Below, piece by piece: positions 53,736-61,765 of a stretch of DNA of 64,000 nucleotides. Position 1 is the first letter of the stretch; every line of letters begins with the position of its first letter. The stretch lies in assembly GCF_002933815.1 (NCBI RefSeq), contig NZ_BEYR01000001.1:186001-250000 (forward strand). Direction: 5' to 3'. The notes beneath the pieces are model-generated. The model had not been told where the DNA came from. It did no database searches and worked only from the letters and a program-made list of their open reading frames with translations. The stretch comes from Sphingobacterium sp. HMA12. Its GTDB lineage: Bacteria > Bacteroidota > Bacteroidia > Sphingobacteriales > Sphingobacteriaceae. The translations under genes and the position numbers were made by a program.

Positions 53736-55166
53736 TTACCAGCCCGAATTTTGCGGCATTTCCGGTGTTTGGATAAGCTGATTTTCAGGAATTGGAAATA
53801 AAAACATTTTGTCTTGGAATGTTTTTCCGTCAGCGGCCATCGCTGCTTTTGCCTGCTTAGTACGAATGAGATCAAACCAGCGGTCATGTTCGAAAGCTAG
53901 TTCCAGACGTCTTTCTTTCCAGATCAATTGGCGAAGCTGCGCCTGATCGGTCGTAGTTACTTCGGCTAATTTTACACGTTTACGCACGGTGTTTAAAGCG
54001 TTTAAAGCCTCACTACTGTTTCCTGATTCGTTGGAAGCTTCTGCTAATATTAAGTATATTTCCCCCAAGCGAAGGTAGCGGACGTTTTTGTCCGTGTGTT
54101 CAGCACCACCATTTGCCGAAGAATAGGCTTTTTCATTATACATGGGATTTTCGACGCCACTATCAATTAACCGTCCATCGTAAAGCGTTTCACCTCTAAA
54201 AATAATGGTTGCATCACGACGGATATCATCTTTTTCAGCATTAAAAGCATCCAACAGATTCTGGCTAGGAATATTGAAACCCCAACCTAGCGCGACTGCA
54301 CCACCCCGAGGAGCCTGTACCTGGCTGTATTGTTTAATGCCATGGGCAATGGAGCTTCCCCGCGCCTGCCACTCAAAAAGCGATTCGGGACCATTCTCAC
54401 CTTCTAGTCTCCAGATTTTAGCATAATCAGATTCGAGGCTATATCCGCCGGAGTTGATGACAGTTTTTGCCATGTCGGCAGCTTGCTGCCACTTGCTCTG
54501 GTACAAATATACTTTTGATAATAGACCTTGAGCCGCCCCTTTTGTTGCCCTCCCTAGATCCTTAGCTGCATACGCAGATTTAATAGGAAGGTTGTCAATC
54601 GCAAACTGTAGGTCGGCTTCAATATGGGCATAGACTTCGGCAGCAGGTTCTCTTTTGATATAATCGCGCTCCTGGATAGGGACATCCCCCCAACCACGGA
54701 CCAAATAGAAATAATTGAGTGCCCGAAGAAATCTGGCCTCTCCGATAAGCCTGTTTTTATAGGCCTCGTCGGTTAAACCAAAACCTTCTGTATACTCAAT
54801 TGCGCGGGTAGCACGACCGATAGATTTATACCAGCGTGCCCACATCGATTGAAATGAACCCGCTGTAGAGGTGTACGTAAGATTATCCAATAATAATTTG
54901 TCGCCACCTGAATCCGTTGCAGAGCTTCCCTTGTCTGCATTATCCGAAATCATTTCGGTGATACCCAAAAAGGAGAAAGCATAATCCCAATCTGTAAACA
55001 TGCCATAGACACCGTTCACAAATTGTTCGGGGGTATAGACCGTCCCGCTGTCTTCTGCCTCAACATTTTCTTTTGAAGGAACATCTAAAAATTTGCTGTC
55101 TTTACAGGAATGTAATGTCAAACCTGCACTGAGTGCGATTGCTATATAGAGTTTATTAATTTTCAT
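53736..55166 (-). CDS. SusD-type glycan-binding lipoprotein
   Basis: A 476-residue lipoprotein with lipobox LTLHSC near residue 21 and the classical opening KFLDVPSKENVEAED. The RLIGEARFLRALNYFYLVRGWGDVPI helix and the LRQLIWKERRLELAFEHDRWFDLIR block are strongly typical. It is encoded 19 bases downstream of the receptor gene and binds the glycan, probably a beta-1,2-glucan, at the surface. Confidence 0.95.
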   Translation of the reverse strand: MKINKLYIAIALSAGLTLHSCKDSKFLDVPSKENVEAEDSGTVYTPEQFVNGVYGMFTDWDYAFSFLGITEMISDNADKGSSATDSGGDKLLLDNLTYTSTAGSFQSMWARWYKSIGRATRAIEYTEGFGLTDEAYKNRLIGEARFLRALNYFYLVRGWGDVPIQERDYIKREPAAEVYAHIEADLQFAIDNLPIKSAYAAKDLGRATKGAAQGLLSKVYLYQSKWQQAADMAKTVINSGGYSLESDYAKIWRLEGENGPESLFEWQARGSSIAHGIKQYSQVQAPRGGAVALGWGFNIPSQNLLDAFNAEKDDIRRDATIIFRGETLYDGRLIDSGVENPMYNEKAYSSANGGAEHTDKNVRYLRLGEIYLILAEASNESGNSSEALNALNTVRKRVKLAEVTTTDQAQLRQLIWKERRLELAFEHDRWFDLIRTKQAKAAMAADGKTFQDKMFLFPIPENQLIQTPEMPQNSGW

Positions 55167-55185
55167 GGTGTTGTAATTTTAACGA

Positions 55186-58100
55186 TTAAAATTGCATGTT
55201 AAGTCCAAAAAGGAAATTACGTGTGGTTGGATAAGCCGAAAGCTCGATACCTGAAGTTAGGTTTGGACTACCGTCACCAGCCAATTCTGGAGAGAAACCG
55301 CTATAGTTGGTAAACATAAATGGATTCTGAGCGGTTACATATAGTCGCAATTTTGATTTTGAACTATACAGCTTATCAAATGTGTAGCCAACCGTGATGT
55401 TGTTGATACGGAAGTAACTGCCTGATTCTAAGAAATAACTTGATGCCCAAATTGCCCGTTCAGCACCGGGATGTACATTGGTTGAGCCCGGTCCTGTCCA
55501 ACGGTTTTCAAAGGTCGACAGGGCAATATTTTCTCCACCATCGGTACGTGTACTTTTCATGCCGTTATAAATCTTATTTCCCGCAACACCATAACCCGAA
55601 ATATTGAAGTCAATAGCTTTGTAGTTGATGCCAAGATTAATGCCGTATGTTGAACTTGGTATAAATGAACCAAAGAATTTTTTATCTCTTGTATCAATTA
55701 CACCATCACCATTTTGATCTTTATATTTTAGGTAACCTGGCTTGGCAGGTCCGAAGGAAGGATTATTCGCGATATCATTCGCATCCTGAAATACACCGAT
55801 GGATTCAAACATCCACCAACCGTAAATTGGTTGTCCGACCCTTAACTGCTTCGTAATTTCACCATTGTTCAAACTTCCACCTGTAGCACCGTCATAAGTA
55901 TGGACAACATCTGTTACTTTGTTGCTGTTATAAGAATAGTTGACACCTACGGAATAGCTAAAATCTGGCGATATACTTTTGTTCCAATTCAATGCAACTT
56001 CAACTCCTTGATTTAATACCTTGGCGCCATGCGCATAATAGTTTTTTTCATCTGGCGAAGAATAGATTGGGGTGACGTCCAGAATGGTATTGGTATTCTT
56101 TTTATGATAATAATCGACTGATCCAGATAGATTATTAAATAAAGTGAAGTCGATTCCGGCACCTGTTTCCTTGGTAACCTCCCAGCTTAAGTCAACTGGA
56201 GGTGTTCCTTTTGCGCTACCATATACCATATTCTGTTCGGGACCAAAAACATAATTGTAATTGGAACTTTCTGGACTTGAGAAAATATTATACGCATTTA
56301 AAGGAATGTTCTGGTTACCTAAATGTCCATAGTTTGCTCTGACTTTTAAGAAGTTGATCCAACTGATGTCTTTCATGAATTGTTCGTTGGATGCAGTCCA
56401 GCCAAAACCAAAGGATGGAAATGTTCCCCAATATTTACCTGTATTACGAAACACACTTGAGGCATCTCTTCGAACTGTTGCTGTTAAATAATAACGACTA
56501 TCATAGTTGTATTGTACCCGTCCAAAATAAGACGCTAAGGCTCTAGGTGTATAGTATGTCTGCAATGAAACGATGTCATAACCATCTGATTTTCCTTTTG
56601 CTAAATTGATATTCCAATATTGTTCTTGTTCTGGAACATTATAGCCCATTTGGCTATTCATACTGTTGATATCGTATTTTTCGCGAGACATCCCTACCAC
56701 AGCTTCGATATTGTGCTTATCAAATGTCTTGTTAAATGTTAGGAAGTTTTCCCATGACCATCTGAACTGTTCAAGATTTTCATATTTCAAACTGTTGTCA
56801 GCATAACTGGTATTGCCCGGCCTACTACCTTTTTCTTTATAGAATTCACTTTCAGCTCGTAAAGGATTTGCATTAAGCCAACGATCTTTAATATCAGTGA
56901 AGACACGTTGTTTAGAATAGAATTTGTTGGCCCCAATGCGTGAATTTATTTTCAAATAGTCTGTAATTTTGAATTCACCTTCGAAGCTCCCCTGAAGTCG
57001 TAACGTATTTGTTCGTTCATTTTGTCTCAGAACCTCATAAACGGGGTTGCCAATTGTATTTAAATTTCCTATGGTCTGTCCAGTTGTTCCATCGATACCC
57101 ACGATACCCGTATTTTGGTTCACCCGTCCAATGCCATAACGGCCATTGGTATACATTAAAGGCACTAGTGGTGACTGTTTATATGCCGTTGTAAAAGCGC
57201 TATTGGGCTTTGGAGTGGCATTTGTCAAGGTTAAATTAAGATTTTGCGAAAACTTCAACCTATTGTCTAAAAATTTATAAACATTGTTGTTGCGGATCGT
57301 ATTTCGAACATATTTGGAACCATCCAGAATACCATTTTCAGTAAAGTTGTTTGCTGAAACAAAATAATCGACTTTCTCAGTACCGCCAGCGATGTTTACA
57401 GCATTGTTAAATACTGTTCCCGTTTTAATCAATTCGTCATACCAATCGGTGTTATTAGGCTGTTTTTCTTTTATTTCCCAATTAGTTATTCCAAGAGAGA
57501 GCAAATTTTCATTAAAGTAGGTCCTGAATTGATCCCCATTGGCCATTTTTACACGATTGAGAATTTTCTTCATTCCAGCATAGCTTTCGTAATTGATGCT
57601 AACAGTACCTGCTTTGCCTTTCTTTGTAGTAACGATAATGACACCGTTTGCTGCTCTTAAACCATAGATGGAAGCCGAAGAAGCGTCCTTTAATACATCC
57701 ATGGATTCAATATCCGAAGGATTAATATTATTGATATCATCTTGTGCGATACCATCAACGACATATAAAGGATTTCTTCCTGATAATGCCGTCCCTAAAC
57801 CCCGAATAATGACATTGGGTGAGGAGCCCGGTGCTTCATTGGCGACAATATTTAAACCGGCGGCTTTACCCTGGATAGATTGCATGGCTGACATCGCGGG
57901 TTGTTTAGTGATATCAGAAGATTTTAAAGAGCTGATTGACCCCGTCAGGTCAGCTTTTTTTTGTGTACCGTAACCGATAACAACAACCTCTTCCAAGGCT
58001 TTATTTTCATTCTCTAGAAAAACACTGAGTTGTGTTTGGTTTCCGATGTATACCGTTTGCGTGCGGTAGCCTAGAAAATTAAAAACTAAAGAATCGGTAG

Positions 58101-58290
58101 GAGCGGCGTTGATCTGAAATTTCCCCGTTGCGTCGGTTTTTGTAGATGCGGTTTTCCCCTTAATACTAATGGTGACCCCAGGCATCGATATCATGCTGGA
58201 ACCATCTTTGACCACTCCTTGGATAGAAGTTTGTCCATAGGCTACCGAGACTACCATGGATGTCAAAAATAATGCGGATAAATTCCTCAT
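55186..58290 (-). CDS. SusC-type TonB-dependent outer-membrane receptor
   Basis: A 1034-residue importer, signal peptide ending at YGQ (residue 20). A carboxypeptidase-regulatory-like domain (IQGVVKDGSSMISMPGVTISI onward), EEVVVIGYGTQKKADLTG and the plug with PNVIIRGLGTALSGRNPLYVVDGI follow. The barrel ends in FLFGLNMQF. It is the first gene of the SusC-SusD-GH144-GH3 operon and has a promoter of the phylum type about 50 bases upstream. Confidence 0.96.
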   Translation of the reverse strand: MRNLSALFLTSMVVSVAYGQTSIQGVVKDGSSMISMPGVTISIKGKTASTKTDATGKFQINAAPTDSLVFNFLGYRTQTVYIGNQTQLSVFLENENKALEEVVVIGYGTQKKADLTGSISSLKSSDITKQPAMSAMQSIQGKAAGLNIVANEAPGSSPNVIIRGLGTALSGRNPLYVVDGIAQDDINNINPSDIESMDVLKDASSASIYGLRAANGVIIVTTKKGKAGTVSINYESYAGMKKILNRVKMANGDQFRTYFNENLLSLGITNWEIKEKQPNNTDWYDELIKTGTVFNNAVNIAGGTEKVDYFVSANNFTENGILDGSKYVRNTIRNNNVYKFLDNRLKFSQNLNLTLTNATPKPNSAFTTAYKQSPLVPLMYTNGRYGIGRVNQNTGIVGIDGTTGQTIGNLNTIGNPVYEVLRQNERTNTLRLQGSFEGEFKITDYLKINSRIGANKFYSKQRVFTDIKDRWLNANPLRAESEFYKEKGSRPGNTSYADNSLKYENLEQFRWSWENFLTFNKTFDKHNIEAVVGMSREKYDINSMNSQMGYNVPEQEQYWNINLAKGKSDGYDIVSLQTYYTPRALASYFGRVQYNYDSRYYLTATVRRDASSVFRNTGKYWGTFPSFGFGWTASNEQFMKDISWINFLKVRANYGHLGNQNIPLNAYNIFSSPESSNYNYVFGPEQNMVYGSAKGTPPVDLSWEVTKETGAGIDFTLFNNLSGSVDYYHKKNTNTILDVTPIYSSPDEKNYYAHGAKVLNQGVEVALNWNKSISPDFSYSVGVNYSYNSNKVTDVVHTYDGATGGSLNNGEITKQLRVGQPIYGWWMFESIGVFQDANDIANNPSFGPAKPGYLKYKDQNGDGVIDTRDKKFFGSFIPSSTYGINLGINYKAIDFNISGYGVAGNKIYNGMKSTRTDGGENIALSTFENRWTGPGSTNVHPGAERAIWASSYFLESGSYFRINNITVGYTFDKLYSSKSKLRLYVTAQNPFMFTNYSGFSPELAGDGSPNLTSGIELSAYPTTRNFLFGLNMQF

Positions 58291-58341
58291 ATCGTAAAAT
58301 TTTGGTGTTTGTTTAAAAAATTCAATTGGTTATTCCCACAG

Positions 58342-58373
58342 CAAATATGTTGATGTAGTGTATACTTGCCAAA
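58342..58373 (-). promoter_or_regulatory. Promoter of the GH144/GH3 PUL
   Basis: On the minus strand TTTG (58373-58370) is separated by 20 bases from CATATTTG (58349-58342), one base off TAnnTTTG. Transcription would begin near 58337, about 47 bases before the SusC ATG. The spacer carries TGATGTAGTGT in the plus-strand sense at 58351-58361, and the same 11 bases recur at 58533-58543. Confidence 0.6.
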
Positions 58374-58489
58374 ATTTAACGTTTGCACATCACTACTACA
58401 CCGAATTTGGCGTTTCTTTTGTGAAAACTGAATTTATTTTAACTTAGTGATAGATAGTGTGTTGTTGGTTCGTTTTTTATAAAAATACG

Positions 58490-58522
58490 CGCGCTTTAGT
58501 GTTCTTTTTACACTAAAGCGCG
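58490..58522 (-). terminator. Terminator of the regulator gene
   Basis: CGCGCTTTAGTGT (58490-58502) and ACACTAAAGCGCG (58510-58522) are perfect complements around a seven-base loop. On the minus strand this follows the regulator stop at 58557 and leads into a short U-rich stretch. It separates the regulator transcript from the PUL. Confidence 0.7.
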
Positions 58523-58556
58523 TGTGTGGTAATGATGTAGTGTTTGTAGCAAAATT

Positions 58557-59837
58557 TTAACGTTCCAAAAGGAATTCAGAGAGGTTTTTATCTGTTGGAA
58601 TACCTAATTTCTTACGCAAACGATACCGCCTGATTTCGACGCCCCGCGTACTGATGTTGAGTAGCGAAGCAATCTCTTTACTCGACATATTGAGCCTCAG
58701 ATAGGCGCATAATTTTAGATCATTGGGAACAAGATCCGGAAATTCCTGCTTCAGTTTTTTGAAGAAATTCTCGTGTGATTCATTGAAACTCTTTTCAAAA
58801 ATATGCCAGTCACGATCGTCGTTATGGGCATCTTCGATCAGCTTATTTATTTTTTTCAATTCGTCTGAACTGAGCTTATTTCCTTCTGCATCTTTAAGCT
58901 GTTTGAGTTCATCGTGCAGATTGTTCAACATTTCGTTTTTATAGACAATATTAAGTGCGGCGTTGGCGAGCTCCTTGTTCTTTAGATTAAGTTGATCTTC
59001 CAGTTGCTGGTTCTTTAATTTAATCCATTCCTTTTCCTGTTGTTCAGCTTCTCTGTCCAATGCAATTTTCTTCTCTTCCAGCCATTTTCGCTTCGCCTGA
59101 AACTGTCTCTTTCTTTCTCGTTGACGATTGAAATTATAAAGAAGATAAATCATTCCACCGGACATCAAAATATAAATACCTTTTGCCCACCATGAGAGGT
59201 ACCAGGGATAGTTAATGGTGAGAGCTATCGTTTGTACCTCCGAAGTCAAGCCAGTGTTGGTTCTGGCCCGTACCTTAATTTCGAAATGCCCATAGGGCAA
59301 GTTCGTAAAATCTTGAAAGGCTGTTTCACTCCATTCAGACCATTTGCCCGAATACCCATCGAGGTAATATTGGTATTGTAATGGTGAAGAGGAGTAATAA
59401 GGACTTGAGAAACTCACCCGGAGGTTGTTTTCGGATGAGGCCAATTTAAGGTCGGCCCCCGGTAGGATAGTTTCTCCGGTTGTGAGATTGGTCAATTGAG
59501 CAATCTGCGGTGGTGGCAATATAAATTTAGTGGGCTCGTCAGAATTCCGGTAAATGGCAAAACCATCGTCCAATCCAATGAGATAGTAGTGATTTTCTAT
59601 GGGTAGGATGTTCTCATAATTATTCATCATACGATCTTGCAAAGGGCTGAGCAGATTGGAATCTATCTTCAGTTTTCCTTTGCTATCAAAATCCACTTTG
59701 GCAATTTTTGTCTTCTGAATAAACCAATAACTATTGGTACTGATGGGAATTACCTTATTTGAATTTTTGTAACTTCCTAATGCATTGTTTAATTCATTGG
59801 AATAACTAAAGCGTTTAACGATATTATCAAACTGCAT
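58557..59837 (-). CDS. C-terminal part of a triple-tyrosine/LuxR-type PUL regulator (gene broken)
   Basis: The 426-residue frame holds the tail of a large membrane regulator: a triple-tyrosine (Y_Y_Y) domain (LQYQYYLDGYSGKWSEWSE, about 130-210), one membrane helix (YILMSGGMIYLLYNF), a long coiled coil and a LuxR-like helix-turn-helix (LRLNMSSKEIASLLNISTRGVEIRRYRLRKKLGI). It begins in mid-domain at a chance methionine: codons before it, in the same frame, read TGIYTLENNLVFATDSGF, plainly coding sequence. The N-terminal half lies upstream in another frame, so the intact gene is interrupted by a frameshift near 59950. By itself this fragment would lack the sensor propeller. Confidence 0.82.
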   Translation of the reverse strand: MQFDNIVKRFSYSNELNNALGSYKNSNKVIPISTNSYWFIQKTKIAKVDFDSKGKLKIDSNLLSPLQDRMMNNYENILPIENHYYLIGLDDGFAIYRNSDEPTKFILPPPQIAQLTNLTTGETILPGADLKLASSENNLRVSFSSPYYSSSPLQYQYYLDGYSGKWSEWSETAFQDFTNLPYGHFEIKVRARTNTGLTSEVQTIALTINYPWYLSWWAKGIYILMSGGMIYLLYNFNRQRERKRQFQAKRKWLEEKKIALDREAEQQEKEWIKLKNQQLEDQLNLKNKELANAALNIVYKNEMLNNLHDELKQLKDAEGNKLSSDELKKINKLIEDAHNDDRDWHIFEKSFNESHENFFKKLKQEFPDLVPNDLKLCAYLRLNMSSKEIASLLNISTRGVEIRRYRLRKKLGIPTDKNLSEFLLER

Positions 59838-59872
59838 GAAGCCACTGTCTGTAGCGAAAACAAGATTATTTT

Positions 59873-61444
59873 CTAAGGTATAAATTCCGGTAAATCTGCG
59901 TTTAGCAGCAAGAGACTGTCTTGCATCGATGTAAACAGGATGCGTGCTTTTTGGAAGCCCGGATCAAAATCAATTAACTGTACCTGTCCCCAATCCCCAA
60001 TCCAAAAGGAATGGTTATCTTTTTGGGCAAGGAAGCGAACGGGTTCCTTGATTGAAGAAAATTGCTGTACAAATTGAATTTGTGTACCATCAAAAACGAA
60101 TTTTGATAATCCGGTATAATTCCCCTGAAGAATATTTTTTGTCCCAAAGATAGGTTTGAATATCCAACCTCCTGTAATTTTGGAGATCTTTTCCAGTTTA
60201 CCGCCGACCAGTTTAAACGTTCCTTCATTATGACCGCAAATGAGGTCTTCACCGAAAATGGCCAATGTCCAGACTTGACCATTTGAATTAGGGACTTGTG
60301 CAAAATCTAATGAATTATAATTGTTTAACCCCTTCCATTCACTGACGAATAAACCCTTATTCGTCCCTAAGTAAATTTTCCCCTGGTAGATGATTGAAGT
60401 ATACACCGTGCCTATTTTGCCTACAAAGTCGGTGTAGAAAGATAAAGAAGAGTTGATTTCGATCCGGTCAATTCCATTATCTAGTCCTACCCAGATATTT
60501 TGTTGTTTATCCTTTACAATGCTAAGTACCGTATTGTTCTGTAAACCGTTGTTTTTATTGATATGTTGGACAATTTCTCCAGCTTTATTGATAATAATCA
60601 CACCATTTTGAATGGTGCCAAAAGCATATTGTCCATCGTATAGATAAATACCGTTATTTATTTGAGATTGACTAAGAATGGCATTGGCCGGAATTGACCA
60701 TTGTTTAATTATTCCGTTGGACGCCATCAGGTAAAGGCCGTGTCGGGCGGTCGCTATTATTGAGTTATCCTTATCAAAGGGTAATATCGCTAAAACATTT
60801 TTATCCCGGAGGATTTCCTTCCCTTGTACAGGTACCAGTTTTCCGGCTTTGAATTCATGTAGACCACTGGGGAGCTGTTCAAAAAATAGCTGATTATTGA
60901 GCTGATGGGGAAATAAGAATGGTTCGCCCTTAGCGATGAGTGGTCTGATTGTATTATTCTCCCAGATATAGGACTTGGAAAAGGTATGGAAGAATACACG
61001 ATGATCTTCCACGATAATTTTCCAGATCTCCTCATTTGGAAAATAAGTCTTGTCTGCGACCAATTTGGAAAGGCTATGATAGGTCATATCTCCAAACGCT
61101 TTTGAAGTCCAGTAGCCGAACTCACCTCGTCCGCCTGTATATATTCTCCCAGCTTTATCAATAGCAACACTGCGTACTGTTGAGTGGTTAGGAAGTGGGT
61201 ATATGCGCCAGTATTGTCCATCAAACCGCAATAAGCCCTCTGTATTGGCACTATAGATTCGCCCTTCTTTATCAATAGCCAAAGACCAATTTTGGTTTCC
61301 TGCCTTGTATTGGCTTTTCTTGTATTGCTTTACAAAAGGTGTGCCCGTAGGTATGATTGTCTGACAATAACCAGTATTCATATAAAGAACAAAAAAAGCA
61401 CAAAACCAAAAGATATAGGCTATGCTACATTTTCTCGAGACCAT
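59873..61444 (-). CDS. N-terminal part of the same PUL regulator (sensor propeller)
   Basis: A 523-residue frame with an N-terminal hydrophobic signal segment (IAYIFWFCAFFVLYMNTGYC) and propeller repeats typical of two-component-regulator propellers: RIYSANTEGLLRFDGQYWRIYPLPN, NIWVGLDNGIDRIEI, SFWIGDWGQVQLIDFD. The last residues (QDSLLLLNADLPEFIP) look unlike the family. Adding one base in the five-T run at 59948-59952 would join it to the downstream frame into one 962-residue protein, the usual size for such a regulator. Such proteins sense oligosaccharides in the periplasm and activate the adjacent PUL. Confidence 0.82.
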   Translation of the reverse strand: MVSRKCSIAYIFWFCAFFVLYMNTGYCQTIIPTGTPFVKQYKKSQYKAGNQNWSLAIDKEGRIYSANTEGLLRFDGQYWRIYPLPNHSTVRSVAIDKAGRIYTGGRGEFGYWTSKAFGDMTYHSLSKLVADKTYFPNEEIWKIIVEDHRVFFHTFSKSYIWENNTIRPLIAKGEPFLFPHQLNNQLFFEQLPSGLHEFKAGKLVPVQGKEILRDKNVLAILPFDKDNSIIATARHGLYLMASNGIIKQWSIPANAILSQSQINNGIYLYDGQYAFGTIQNGVIIINKAGEIVQHINKNNGLQNNTVLSIVKDKQQNIWVGLDNGIDRIEINSSLSFYTDFVGKIGTVYTSIIYQGKIYLGTNKGLFVSEWKGLNNYNSLDFAQVPNSNGQVWTLAIFGEDLICGHNEGTFKLVGGKLEKISKITGGWIFKPIFGTKNILQGNYTGLSKFVFDGTQIQFVQQFSSIKEPVRFLAQKDNHSFWIGDWGQVQLIDFDPGFQKARILFTSMQDSLLLLNADLPEFIP

Positions 61445-61765
61445 CTAACACCTCACTTTAAATTAATTTGAAAAGCAATATATAGATTTTATCGCAAAAG
61501 GGAGAATGCCTACGGCAGATGAATGTCATTATAGACATTCAAGCTTGTTTTTTTGACTAAAAAGTCGAAATCGTTTTCGCATTTTTAATAGCCCAATTCA
61601 TTGAAGGCTACTCGTTTTTTAATTACCTTGGAAACAAATAACCAAACAAAACACGACTATGACTTGATCAAATCTTTAAAAATTAGATTTGGATTCAAAC
61701 GAATTGCTCAAGGAGTGAATCCATCAATTTAAAACGTAAACCCAAAAACACTAAACAGTAAAATT
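61445..61765. other. Divergent region between the regulator and the last SusC gene
   Basis: About 320 bases. A TAGATTTG at 61684-61691 with a TTG at 61664-61666 (17-base spacing, slightly short) may be the plus-strand promoter of the SusC gene, giving a leader of about 70 bases. No ORF or repeat was seen. Confidence 0.45.

Noticed and set aside
59838..59960. Programmed ribosomal frameshift in the regulator
   Set aside because: The only homopolymer is a run of five and there is no slippery heptamer with a downstream structure; a sequencing error or mutation is simpler.
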